Source of the DNA: Pseudofrankia saprophytica
GTDB lineage: Bacteria > Actinomycetota > Actinomycetes > Frankiales > Frankiaceae
Assembly: GCF_000235425.2 (NCBI RefSeq)
Contig: NZ_KI912266.1
Span: 922,273 to 986,272 of the forward strand
Direction of reading: 5' to 3'
Length of the DNA stretch: 64,000 bases
A program made the translations under genes and the position numbers. The notes beneath the pieces were generated by a model. It was not told the origin of the DNA and made no database searches. It worked only from the letters and a program-made list of their open reading frames with translations. This document shows positions 51,242-60,184 of the stretch, in pieces (the first letter of the stretch is position 1; each line of letters opens with the position of its first letter).

Positions 51242-53040
51242 CGGCGCCCGCCTGGCCGGCGGCGCTCGCCGTCGCGATGGTCTGCGTCGCCACCCTCGCC
51301 GTCGGCGCGCTCGGCCTGCGGCTGTCCCGGACGACGAGCGACTTCTACGTGGCCAGCCGGGTGGTCAGCCCGCGGTGGAACGCGTCGGCGATCGGCGGCG
51401 AGTACCTGTCGGCGGCGAGCTTCCTCGGCGTGGCCGGGCTGGTGCTCGCGGCCGGCGCCGACATGCTCTGGTACCCGATCGGCTACACCGCCGGCTACCT
51501 GGTGCTGCTGGTGCTGGTCGCGGCCCCGCTGCGCCGGTCCGGCGCGTTCACCCTGCCGGACTTCGCGGAGATCCGGATGGGCTCGGCGCGGCTACGCCGG
51601 GTCGCCTCGGTGCTGGTCGTCGGGATCGGCTGGCTCTACCTGCTCCCGCAGTTCCAGGGCGCCGGCCTCGCGCTGCGCGCCGCCACCGGCGCCCCGGCCT
51701 GGCTGGGCGTGGTGATCGTCGCCGGGGTCGTCGTACTCAACGTGCTGGCCGGCGGGATGCGCTCGATCACCATCGTGCAGGCGTTCCAGTACTGGCTGAA
51801 GCTCACCGCGATCGCGATCCCGGTGTTCTTCCTGCTGGCGGTGTGGTGGCGCGACGGCGCCCCGGCCGCGCCCGCCGACAGTCACCCGGTGACGGTCCGG
51901 CCGGTCACCGTCCGCCTCGTTGACACGGTCCGGGTCCGGGTCGACACCCCCACGACGTTCACGATGTACGGCGTTCTGGACGGAGAGCCGGTCGCCGGCC
52001 CCGTCCGCCTCGACCCGGTCGCGCTCGGGCCGACGGGGACGGCGGTGCTCGCGGCCGGCAGCACGGTGACTCTCCCGGTCGGGACGCCGGTTCCGCGCGC
52101 CGAGACGATCCTCAGCCGTGGTGGCACCGGCTCCGCGCCGGCCGGCTCCGCGCACCGCGACCACACCCTGTACCGCACGTACTCATTGCTGGTCGCACTG
52201 CTGCTCGGCACGATGGGCCTGCCACACGTGATCGTCCGCTTCTACACGAACCCCGACGGCGGCGGGGCCCGGCGCACCGCCGCGGCCGTCATCGGGCTGC
52301 TCGGCGCGTTCTACCTGTTCCCGCCGGTGTACGCGGCGCTCGGCCGGGTGTACGCCCCCGACCTGCTGCTGACGGGGCGCACCGACACCGTGGTGCTCGC
52401 GCTGCCGGCGCGGGTGCTGCCGGGGGCCGCGGGCGAGGCGCTGGCGGCGCTGGTGATGGGCGGCGCGTTCGCGGCGTTCCTGTCGACCTCCAGCGGGCTG
52501 ACGGTCTCGGTCGCCGGGGTGCTGAGCCAGGACCTGCTGCGCCACCGCACCCGCACCGGCGTCGCCGGCTTCCGGGCCGGCGCGGTGCTCGCCGTCGCCG
52601 CGCCGGCGGCGGGCACGCTGCTGGCGACCAGGGTCGGCCTCGCCGACACGGTCGGCCTCGCGTTCGCGGTCGCCGCCTCCACGTTCTGCCCGCTGCTGGT
52701 GCTGGGCATCTGGTGGCGCCGGCTGAGCGTGGCCGGAGCGCTGTGCGGCCTCGCGGTCGGCGGCCTGACGGCGACCTCCGCGGCGATGGCGACCATGCTC
52801 GGCTGGGCACCCGCGGGGCTCGCGGGCGCGCTGCTGGCGCAGCCGGCCGCGTGGACGGTGCCGCTCGCGTTCGCGGTGATGGTGCTGGTCTCGCTGCGCA
52901 CGCCCGCCACCGTGCCCGCGGGCGTCGGGCGGGTGCTGACCCGCCTGCATGTCCCCGAAGGGGTCCGCGCCGCCCGCGCCACGCCCCCCGACAGCACGCC
53001 CTCCGACCGGGCGCTGGCCTTCGGCCCGCCGGACCGTTAG
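51238..53040 (+). CDS. Sodium:solute symporter (ActP/MctP-like)
   Basis: 600 residues, GTG overlapping the upstream stop. About 13 hydrophobic segments; RTTSDFYVASRVVSPRWNASAIGGEYLSAASFLGVAG and LLGTMGLPHVIVRFYTNPDGG are SSS-family hallmarks of monocarboxylate/acetate symporters. A soluble loop of ~100 residues (~215-315, Thr/Val-rich, beta-like) is inserted before LYRTYSLLVALLLGTMGLPH. It is the first of two such symporters in the cluster. Confidence 0.9.
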   Translation: MTAPAWPAALAVAMVCVATLAVGALGLRLSRTTSDFYVASRVVSPRWNASAIGGEYLSAASFLGVAGLVLAAGADMLWYPIGYTAGYLVLLVLVAAPLRRSGAFTLPDFAEIRMGSARLRRVASVLVVGIGWLYLLPQFQGAGLALRAATGAPAWLGVVIVAGVVVLNVLAGGMRSITIVQAFQYWLKLTAIAIPVFFLLAVWWRDGAPAAPADSHPVTVRPVTVRLVDTVRVRVDTPTTFTMYGVLDGEPVAGPVRLDPVALGPTGTAVLAAGSTVTLPVGTPVPRAETILSRGGTGSAPAGSAHRDHTLYRTYSLLVALLLGTMGLPHVIVRFYTNPDGGGARRTAAAVIGLLGAFYLFPPVYAALGRVYAPDLLLTGRTDTVVLALPARVLPGAAGEALAALVMGGAFAAFLSTSSGLTVSVAGVLSQDLLRHRTRTGVAGFRAGAVLAVAAPAAGTLLATRVGLADTVGLAFAVAASTFCPLLVLGIWWRRLSVAGALCGLAVGGLTATSAAMATMLGWAPAGLAGALLAQPAAWTVPLAFAVMVLVSLRTPATVPAGVGRVLTRLHVPEGVRAARATPPDSTPSDRALAFGPPDR

Positions 53041-53469
53041 CCGCGCGGGGCCGTCAGCCGCGCTGGATCGTTCGCGGCGCGGGGCCGGTCGCCGCGCTGG
53101 ATCGTTCGCCGCACGGGGCCGGTCGCCGCACGGGCCGGTCGCCGCACGGGGCCGGTCGCCGCACGGGCCGGTCGCCGCACGGGGCCGGTCATCGCGCGGG
53201 CCGTTCGTCGCGCGGAATCGACCGCTCGTCGCCGGGCTCGGCCGACCGACCGCTCGGCGCGGCGTGCCGGCCCGTCGGGCGCCGGGTTCGTGCCGCCGAC
53301 AGCTTGGTCCGCGCGGCGGTCTCCACGGCGCCCGCGCACGCCCCTACGGTGACGGCCGTCACACCGATCGCCCGGAGTATCCCAACGTCCGGGCCACACC
53401 GGGCCAGGGGCCGCGCGACCGCGAGGCGGAGGCGTGGCCGGTGGCCTCCAGCGGAGTGGAGGCAGCCGC
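53041..53469. repeat. Intergenic minisatellite between symporter operons
   Basis: 53106-53188 is an array of five units alternating 17 and 16 bp (TCGCCGCACGGGGCCGG and the same lacking one G), a 33-bp higher-order period. It is preceded by two near-identical 34-bp units containing CTGGATCGTT (about 53058-53125) and followed by decayed copies to ~53220. The rest of the 429-base gap shows no credible gene. Confidence 0.9.
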
Positions 53470-53865
53470 GTGAGCACCATCCAGTCATCCCCCGGCGAGG
53501 CCGCCCCTGGCGCGTCCGCCAGCGGGCAGGAGAGCTATCTCGATCTACAGCGCAGTCCCGAGTTCGGCGAGCTGCGGCGCGGCTTCCGGCGGTTCGTGTT
53601 CCCGATGACCGCGCTCTTCCTGGCCTGGTACTTCCTCTACGTGCTGCTGGCCGCCTTCGCGTCCGGCTTCATGTCACACAAGGTCGGCGGGAACATCAAC
53701 GTCGGCCTGCTGTTCGGGCTCGGCCAGTTCCTGTCGACGTTCGTGATCACGGCGGTCTACGTCCGTTGGGCCGACCGCCGGCTCGACCCGGCGGCGGCCG
53801 CACTGCGCGCTCGATTTGAGGGCACGCAGCTCGAGGGCACGCAGGTCGGGGGTGATGCGCGGTGA
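53470..53865 (+). CDS. DUF485 (YjcH-like) membrane protein
   Basis: 131 residues from a GTG at 53470. The DUF485 signature spans ~27-110: SPEFGELRRGFRRFVFPMTALFLAWYFLYVLLAAFASGFM, then LFGLGQFLSTFVITAVYVRWADRRLDP, with two helices. In E. coli yjcH is coupled to actP. Here the stop overlaps the GTG of the ActP-like gene, and the protein is presumably a symporter subunit or stabiliser. Confidence 0.95.
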   Translation: MSTIQSSPGEAAPGASASGQESYLDLQRSPEFGELRRGFRRFVFPMTALFLAWYFLYVLLAAFASGFMSHKVGGNINVGLLFGLGQFLSTFVITAVYVRWADRRLDPAAAALRARFEGTQLEGTQVGGDAR

Positions 53866-55538
53866 CCACAGGGAGCACGGGGACCACGGTGAACCTCGCG
53901 GCCGACACGGTCGGCAGGCCGGCCGTCAACATCTCGATCTTCGCCCTGTTCGTCGTCGTCACCCTCGCGATCGTCATCCGCTTCTCGCGGGCCAACCGCA
54001 CCGCCACCGACTTCTACGCGGGTGGGCGCGCGTTCTCCGGCCGGCAGAACGGCATCGCGATCTCCGGTGACTACCTCTCGGCGGCGTCCTTCCTCGGCAT
54101 CGCCGGCGCCATCGCCCTGCAGGGCTATGACGGGTTCCTCTACTCGATCGGGTTCCTCGTCGCCTGGCTGGTGGCGCTGCTGCTGGTCGCCGAGCTGCTG
54201 CGCAACACCGGCCGCTACACGATGGCCGACGTGCTGAGCTTCCGGCTGCGCCAGGGCCCGGTACGCACCGCCGCCGCCATCTCGACGCTCACCGTCAGCC
54301 TGTTCTACCTGCTCGCCCAGATGACCGGCGCCGGCGGACTGGTGAACCTGCTGCTCGGGGTCAAGGGCACGGCCTGGCAGAACCTGACGATCGCCATCGT
54401 CGGCGTCCTGATGATCGTCTACGTCCTCGTCGGCGGGATGAAGGGCACGACCTGGGTGCAGATCATCAAGGCGGTCCTGCTGGTGCTCGGCGCCGCGCTG
54501 ATGACCTTCTGGGTGCTCGGCAAGGCCGGCTTCAACCTGTCCTCGGTCCTCGGCGACGCGGCCGCGGCCAGTCCCAAGAAGGACGCCGTGCTCAATCCCG
54601 GCGTCAAGTACGGCCTCACCAACACCACGAAGATCGACTTCATCTCGCTCGCGATGGCGCTGGTGCTCGGCACCGCCGGGCTCCCGCACGTCCTGATGCG
54701 GTTCTACACCGTGCCGAGCTCGATCCAGGCTCGCCGCAGCGTCGCCTGGGCGATCGGGATCATCGGGGTCTTCTACCTGTTCACCCTGGTGCTCGGCTAC
54801 GGCGCGATGTACCTGGTCGGCGCGGACAAGATCAACGCGGCACCGGGCAAGGCGAACTCGGCGGCGCCGCTGCTGGCCTTCGAGCTCGGCGGCACACTGC
54901 TGCTCGGCATCATCGCCGCGGTGGCGTTCGCGACGATCCTCGCCGTCGTCGCGGGCCTCACCATCACGGCGAGCGCGTCGTTCGCGCACGACGTCTACAA
55001 CAGCGTCGTGAAGAAGGGCACGGCCGCGCCCGAGCAGGAGGTGCGGGTGGCCCGGATCACCGCGGTCGTCATCGGCCTGGTGGCGATCGTCGGCGGCATC
55101 CTCGCCAAGGACCAGAACGTCGCCTTCCTGGTGGCGCTGGCGTTCGCGGTCGCCGCGTCGGCGAACCTGCCGACGATCCTCTACTCGCTGTTCTGGAAGC
55201 GCTTCAACACCCGCGGCGCGCTCTGGAGCATCTACGGCGGCCTGATCTCCGCCATCGTGCTGATCGTCTTCTCCCCCGTGGTCTCCGGGAAGGCCGGCAG
55301 CGCCTCCATGATCAAGGACTCGTCGGTGGACTTCCACTGGTTCCCGCTGGACAACCCGGGGATCGTCTCGATCCCGCTCGCGTTCTTCCTCGGCTGGCTC
55401 GGCACGGTCACCAGCCGGGAACGGGTCGACGAGGCGAAGTACGCCGAGATGGAGGTCCGGTCGCTGACCGGCGCGGGCGCGGAGCGGGCGACCGTGCCGC
55501 CGCCCCGGACCGGCGAGGCTCTCCCCGAGCCGGTCTGA
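53862..55538 (+). CDS. actP: Cation/acetate symporter ActP
   Basis: 558 residues from a GTG overlapping the DUF485 stop. Thirteen hydrophobic segments; RTATDFYAGGRAFSGRQNGIAISGDYLSAASFLGIAG, LLAQMTGAGGLV, LVLGTAGLPHVLMRFYTVPSS, and ITASASFAHDVYNSVV are ActP hallmarks. It imports acetate or related short monocarboxylates with Na+ or H+. With the upstream LytS/LytTR pair and downstream PrpE-type synthetase it forms an uptake-and-activation module. Confidence 0.94.
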   Translation: MTTGSTGTTVNLAADTVGRPAVNISIFALFVVVTLAIVIRFSRANRTATDFYAGGRAFSGRQNGIAISGDYLSAASFLGIAGAIALQGYDGFLYSIGFLVAWLVALLLVAELLRNTGRYTMADVLSFRLRQGPVRTAAAISTLTVSLFYLLAQMTGAGGLVNLLLGVKGTAWQNLTIAIVGVLMIVYVLVGGMKGTTWVQIIKAVLLVLGAALMTFWVLGKAGFNLSSVLGDAAAASPKKDAVLNPGVKYGLTNTTKIDFISLAMALVLGTAGLPHVLMRFYTVPSSIQARRSVAWAIGIIGVFYLFTLVLGYGAMYLVGADKINAAPGKANSAAPLLAFELGGTLLLGIIAAVAFATILAVVAGLTITASASFAHDVYNSVVKKGTAAPEQEVRVARITAVVIGLVAIVGGILAKDQNVAFLVALAFAVAASANLPTILYSLFWKRFNTRGALWSIYGGLISAIVLIVFSPVVSGKAGSASMIKDSSVDFHWFPLDNPGIVSIPLAFFLGWLGTVTSRERVDEAKYAEMEVRSLTGAGAERATVPPPRTGEALPEPV

Positions 55539-55793
55539 CGCCTTCCCCGCCTGGCCTGTCTGTCGGGGCCCGCAGGTCCTGGGCAGACGGGCAGGTCAGG
55601 CGTCGTGGCGGCCGTGTCGCGGAGCGGACGATGGTGGTGGCTGGCCGGCCGCCCGTGCGACCGTGACCGCGCTGGACGCGACCGCGAACGGCGAACGGCG
55701 AACGCGGACGCCGCGGATCTCCGTCCATGGCGGGCGGCGCGGGCAGGCATGGTCGAGGCGGGCCGGGCGGTGGAGACCGAGAGGGAGCGCGAG

Positions 55794-57695
55794 ATGGGTG
55801 ACTACCGACGGATCTACGAGCAGAGCCTCGCCCGGCCGGAGGAGTTCTGGTCCGAGGCCGCACGCGCGATCGACTGGGCCCGCCCGCCGGAAAGGGTCCT
55901 CGACGCCAGCCGGCCGCCGTTGTACCGCTGGTTCCCCGACGCCGAGCTGAACACCTGTTTCAACGCCGTGGACCGGCATGTGGTGAACGGCCGGGGCGAC
56001 GCGGCGGCCATCATCTACGACTCGCCCGTGACGGGCACCCTGCGCCGCTACACGTACCGCGAGCTGCGCGACGAGGTCGCGCGCGCCGCCGGCGCGTTCG
56101 CCGCGCTCGGCGTCGGCCGCGGCGACCGGGTCATCGTCTACCTGCCGATGATCCCCGAGGCGGTCATCACGATGCTGGCCTGCGCCCGGCTCGGCGCGGT
56201 CCACTCGGTCGTCTTCGGCGGCTTCGCGCCCGCGGAGCTCGCCGCCCGGATCGACGACGCGCGCCCGACGCTCGTCGTCAGCGCCTCCTGCGGCATCGAG
56301 CCGACCAGGCTGGTCCCGTACAAGCCGATGCTCGACGAGGCGCTGCGTCTCGCCGCCCACCCGCCGACGCGGTGCCTGATCGTCCAACGCGAGCAACAGC
56401 GGTGCGACCTGGTCGCCGGCCGCGACCACGACTGGGCGGACGTCGTCCCCGGCGCCACCCCGGCGGACCCGGTCACCGTCGCCGCCACCGACCCGCTGTA
56501 CATCCTCTACACGTCCGGGACCACCGGCCACCCGAAGGGGATCGTCCGCGACAACGGCGGCCACGCCGTCGCGATGACCTGGTCCATGACCAACGTCTAC
56601 GACATCGGCCCCGGCGACGTCATGTTCACCGCCTCCGACATCGGCTGGGCGGTCGGCCACTCGTACACCGTCTACGGCCCGCTGCTCGTCGGCGCGACGT
56701 CCGTCCTCTACGAGGGCAAGCCGGTCGGCACGCCGGATGCCGGCGCGTTCTGGCGGGTGGTCGCCGAGCACGGGGTGAAGGTCGTCTTCACCGCCCCGAC
56801 GGCGATCCGGGCGATCAAGAAGGAGGACTCGGCCGGCACGCACCTCGCCAAGTACGACGTGGGCGCCTCACTGCGGGCGCTCTACCTGGCCGGCGAGCGG
56901 CTCGACCCGGCCACCTACGAGTGGGCGACGAGCATGCTCGGCGTGCCGGTCGTCGACAACTGGTGGCAGACCGAGACCGGCTGGCCGATCGCCGCCAACC
57001 CGATCGGCCTCGAGCGGCTGCCGGCGAAGGCCGGCTCGCCGACGGTCCCGATGCCGGGCTACGACGTCCGCATCCTCGACCCGTCAGACCCGGCCGCTGT
57101 GGAGGTACCGGCCGGCACCGCGGGCGCGATCGCCATCCGGCTGCCGCTGCCGCCGGGCACCCTGCCGACGCTGTGGGGCGACGACGACCGCTACGTGTCG
57201 TCGTACCTGTCGACGTTCGACGGCTACTACCTGACCGGCGACGGCGGCTACGTCGACGAGGACGGCTACCTGTACGTGCTGGGCCGCACGGACGACGTCA
57301 TCAACGTCGCCGGCCACCGGCTCTCGACCGGGGAGTTGGAGGCGGTGCTCGCGGCGCATCCGGCGGTCGCCGAGTGCGCGGTCGTCGGGGTCGCCGACTC
57401 GTACAAGGGCCAGGTGCCACGCGGGCTGGTGGTCGTCAAGAGCGGCGTGGGCATCGACCCGGCGGTCCTCGCCGACGAGCTCGTCGCCCGGGTGCGCGCC
57501 GAGATCGGTCCGGTGGCGTCCTTCAAGCGGGTCGACGTCGTCGCCGCGCTGCCGAAGACCCGCTCCGGCAAGATCCTGCGCCGCACCATGCGCGAGATCG
57601 CCGACGGCCGCTCCCCAGCCGTGCCGCCGACGATCGAGGACCCGACGGTGCTCGACACCCTGCGCCCCGTCCTGGCCCCCGACCCGACCGCCTGA
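55794..57695 (+). CDS. prpE: Propionyl-CoA synthetase (PrpE-type acyl-CoA synthetase)
   Basis: 633 residues from the ATG at 55794. DYRRIYEQSLARPEEFWSEAARAIDW is the N-terminal acetyl/propionyl-CoA synthetase domain. The core includes LYILYTSGTTGHPKGIVRDNGGH, TASDIGWAVGHSY, VDNWWQTETGWPI, YYLTGDGGYVDEDGYLYVLGRTDDVINVAGHRLSTGE and the C-terminal PKTRSGKILRRTMR, whose Lys is the acetylation-regulated catalytic residue in this family. It converts propionate, or acetate, to the CoA thioester. Sits 255 nt after actP. Confidence 0.93.
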   Translation: MGDYRRIYEQSLARPEEFWSEAARAIDWARPPERVLDASRPPLYRWFPDAELNTCFNAVDRHVVNGRGDAAAIIYDSPVTGTLRRYTYRELRDEVARAAGAFAALGVGRGDRVIVYLPMIPEAVITMLACARLGAVHSVVFGGFAPAELAARIDDARPTLVVSASCGIEPTRLVPYKPMLDEALRLAAHPPTRCLIVQREQQRCDLVAGRDHDWADVVPGATPADPVTVAATDPLYILYTSGTTGHPKGIVRDNGGHAVAMTWSMTNVYDIGPGDVMFTASDIGWAVGHSYTVYGPLLVGATSVLYEGKPVGTPDAGAFWRVVAEHGVKVVFTAPTAIRAIKKEDSAGTHLAKYDVGASLRALYLAGERLDPATYEWATSMLGVPVVDNWWQTETGWPIAANPIGLERLPAKAGSPTVPMPGYDVRILDPSDPAAVEVPAGTAGAIAIRLPLPPGTLPTLWGDDDRYVSSYLSTFDGYYLTGDGGYVDEDGYLYVLGRTDDVINVAGHRLSTGELEAVLAAHPAVAECAVVGVADSYKGQVPRGLVVVKSGVGIDPAVLADELVARVRAEIGPVASFKRVDVVAALPKTRSGKILRRTMREIADGRSPAVPPTIEDPTVLDTLRPVLAPDPTA

Positions 57696-57735
57696 CCCCG
57701 ACCCCGGTTCTGTGTCGGATAGGCGAGCCTCTAGA

Positions 57736-57791
57736 CACCCCCATCCGACACACTTCACCGATCGCTGGCGGAAGCGTGTCGGATGGGGGTG
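57736..57791. terminator. 16-bp perfect inverted repeat between convergent genes
   Basis: 57736-57751 and 57776-57791 are exact reverse complements with a 24-nt spacer; a further GTGTCGGAT copy lies at ~57712. Between the ends of prpE and the convergent TPR-like gene. Probably a bidirectional terminator, although the loop is long. The remaining bases to 57975 hold nothing else I recognise. Confidence 0.55.
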
Positions 57792-57975
57792 CCTATACGC
57801 ACGGCCATCCAACGCAGTTCGCGGGTGGAGGGTGAGACGCCAGCGCGACGCCTGTGACGGGACCTGGGACGGTCCCAGGGCATCACCCCGGCCGGCCACG
57901 TTCGCCCGCCAGCGGCCGGCTCAGCCGTATCGATGTGGCTACCAGATGCGATCTCGGTCGAGCCGTTCGCCGAGG

Positions 57976-58539
57976 TCAGTCCCCGACGGCGGCGAGGTAG
58001 TCGTCGGCCAGCTCGTCGAGGTCGTCCAGCGGGTAGCCGAGCTCGGCGCGGATCCGGCGGCGACCGACGAGCAGAAGATCGATCATGAACTCGGGGACGT
58101 CGGCGTTCTCACAGCGGTGGTAGCCCATGGTGAACCAGGTATGGGCATCGGAGAGCTGCCCACTCACCTCGAGGGACTCGGCGACCGCGGCGTAGAGGTC
58201 CGGATCCTTGCTGCGGCTGGCCTTCAGCTCGCGCAGCAGACCCGCGGCGTCGTCCTGCCGCCCCGCGCGCAGATACGCGTCGTGCAGCCACACCCGGGGG
58301 TCGATCCCCTCGCAGCCGCCGTCGGCGATGGCCTCCTGGTAGCACCGGATCGCCGCGTCCCAGTCCTCGGCGAGCCCGTGCTGGCTGCCGGCCTCGACGA
58401 GCAGCGCCGCTCGGTTGACCTCCCCGCCGTGGCGCTCGGGCTGGGCGGCCAGTTCCTCGAACCGCGCGGCCGCGGCCCCGTGCCGCCCGTCCCGCGCCGC
58501 CCTGGTCGTGATGTCGTCAACATCGTCGTGACTGAGCAT
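57976..58539 (-). CDS. TPR-like protein of unknown function
   Basis: 187 residues from the ATG at 58539 (MLSHDDVDDITTRAARDGRHGAAAARFEELAAQPE). The sequence is entirely helical with TPR-like pairs: AAIRCYQEAIADGGCEGIDPRVWLHDAYLRAGRQDDAAGLLRELKAS and LYAAVAESLEVSGQLSDAHTWFTMGYHRC. A cytoplasmic scaffold or regulator is likely. The open frame extends upstream but is not credible there. Confidence 0.78.
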   Translation of the reverse strand: MLSHDDVDDITTRAARDGRHGAAAARFEELAAQPERHGGEVNRAALLVEAGSQHGLAEDWDAAIRCYQEAIADGGCEGIDPRVWLHDAYLRAGRQDDAAGLLRELKASRSKDPDLYAAVAESLEVSGQLSDAHTWFTMGYHRCENADVPEFMIDLLLVGRRRIRAELGYPLDDLDELADDYLAAVGD

Positions 58540-58641
58540 GCCCCATTCTCGCGACCGGCCCGCCTCCACCCGCGACCGCGACCCCACGAGCCACCCAGCA
58601 GCCCTGTTCGATCGGCCTTGTCCCGGCGTCTGTAGATGTAT

Positions 58642-58686
58642 GTAGGCGCTATCTATGCAGATGGCGTCTTCATAGATAGCGCCTAC
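58642..58686. terminator. 16-bp perfect hairpin in an AT-richer patch
   Basis: Arms 58642-58657 and 58671-58686 are exact reverse complements around a 13-nt loop. It ends 8 nt from the stop of the membrane-protein gene (58694) and lies ~100 nt upstream of the TPR-like gene. Terminator for the former, or operator for the latter. It is notably AT-richer than the genome. Confidence 0.55.
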
Positions 58687-58693
58687 CATTCGG

Positions 58694-59419
58694 CTATCTC
58701 TGGCGCATGGTTCGCGTGGCGGGGTCGCGGTGCTGGTCGGCGGTGGTGAGCAGGGCACAGGCGAGCAGGAGCCAGGCGACGGCGTTGCCGAGGGCACCGC
58801 TGTAGCTGCCGACGTCCTCCAGGGGCGAGACCGAGCGCAGCACCCAGGCCAGGGCCACGGTCGACGGCTCGGCCAGGGCGAGGGCGACGGCCGCCCAGGT
58901 GGGGACGACACCCGCCCGCCACGTGCCGACCGCCAGCACCACCATGCCGACGACCCAGGCGAGCATCGCGGGGCCGAGCAGAGCCGTCCAGGGCTCGTCG
59001 CCGCCGGCCATGCGCGGCGCCATCCCGAGGACGGACAGCGCCATGCCGCCGAGCGTGAGCCACGCGCCGACCCGTTCCGTCCGCCGGCCGGGCCGCCGCT
59101 GGACCAGGTGCAGGGCGACGAGCGCGGCCGCGCCCGACAGCCACGGCCAGAGGAACACGACGTCCCGGTAGTACTTCGCACCCGGGTGCACGAGCGAGTC
59201 GAGGGACAGATAGACGAAACCGATGGCACACACGCCCGCCGCGGCTGCCCCGAGCAGGGCCTTTCGGCGGACGTGGACGGGGCGCGCGGCGTCCACGTCC
59301 GCCGGCGAAGCCGTGGCGGACGCGACGAAGCCGGCGGTCGCGGTGGACCGAACCTGGCCGGCGGGCGCGGTGGCGGGGGCCTGGCCGGTGGAGCGGGCCT
59401 GGCTGGTGATCGTGGTCAT
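58694..59419 (-). CDS. Polytopic membrane protein of unknown function
   Basis: 241 residues (MTTITSQARSTGQAP...). A ~50-residue Ala/Thr-rich cytoplasmic N-terminus is followed by about six hydrophobic helices, with HVRRKALLGAAAAGVCAIGFVYLSLDSLVHPGAKYYRDVVFLWPWL as the first pair. No family recognised. It is divergent from another small membrane-protein gene. Confidence 0.75.
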   Translation of the reverse strand: MTTITSQARSTGQAPATAPAGQVRSTATAGFVASATASPADVDAARPVHVRRKALLGAAAAGVCAIGFVYLSLDSLVHPGAKYYRDVVFLWPWLSGAAALVALHLVQRRPGRRTERVGAWLTLGGMALSVLGMAPRMAGGDEPWTALLGPAMLAWVVGMVVLAVGTWRAGVVPTWAAVALALAEPSTVALAWVLRSVSPLEDVGSYSGALGNAVAWLLLACALLTTADQHRDPATRTMRQR

Positions 59420-59687
59420 GACGCCTCCCGAGGTGACCGGACCGAGGCGGCCCGGTGGTGGCGCTCATGCTCGGCGGGGGCGCGTCCCGCGGACCCGATG
59501 CGGCCGTCACGTCCTTCTCGGGACGCGAGGTCCCAGCCAGTGGGGCGGGGTGTCCCCGCCGAAAGGCGACATCGGGACCATGCGCCCGGGACGCCCTCGC
59601 CCGGACTGTGAGTGCCACGACCCCGCCGCGACGAGCGGGGCCGGCGCTCCGAGCAGGAGCGCGTCTCCCACCGCATTGGAGCGCTCG

Positions 59688-60161
59688 ATGACCACCACCC
59701 GCATCACCACCACGGACGTCGCCGCGCCCGAGGGCATCGCGCCCGAGGTCGTCGCGGCCGGACCGGCGGCCGGCGCCCGTCTACGCGTCCCGGGCACGAT
59801 CCGCGCCGCGCAGGCCCTGTTCCTGGTGCCGCTCGGTCTGTTCCAGCTCGCCGCGTCCATCGGCTTCTCGGTGACGACGAGCCTGAGCGACGCGGAGTAC
59901 CTCGTCGCCGGCTGGGCGATGCTGATGGCCGCGACCGGCGTCGTCGCCGGGCTGCGGCTCGGCCGCGGCGGGGACAAGGTTGCCCGACTCGCCGCCGGGC
60001 TGCTGGCCGCCCAGACCGCGTTCGGCCTGGTCAAGCTGACCGTCTACCACGAGTCGGCGTCGTTCGTGTTCTTCGCGTTCACCGCCGCCTGCGCGACGCT
60101 GCTGGCGCTGCCGGCCAGCCGCCGCCACTTCCTCGCGCGCAGCGGGAGGACGACCTGGTAA
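59688..60161 (+). CDS. Small four-span membrane protein of unknown function
   Basis: 157 residues from the ATG at 59688, with GGAG 9 nt upstream. A Thr-rich start, then four hydrophobic helices (~42-62, ~70-90, ~96-116, ~120-140) and a basic end (SRRHFLARSGRTTW). No known domain. Confidence 0.72.
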   Translation: MTTTRITTTDVAAPEGIAPEVVAAGPAAGARLRVPGTIRAAQALFLVPLGLFQLAASIGFSVTTSLSDAEYLVAGWAMLMAATGVVAGLRLGRGGDKVARLAAGLLAAQTAFGLVKLTVYHESASFVFFAFTAACATLLALPASRRHFLARSGRTTW

Positions 60162-60184
60162 GCCCAGTGGGCCGCACACGCGGT

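Noticed and set aside
10795-53210. CRISPR array among the tandem repeats
   Set aside because: All arrays are head-to-tail with no unique spacers, and no cas genes are present.
53757-55337. Minus-strand frame of 526 codons
   Set aside because: Shadow of actP; Asp/Arg/Gly-rich composition only.
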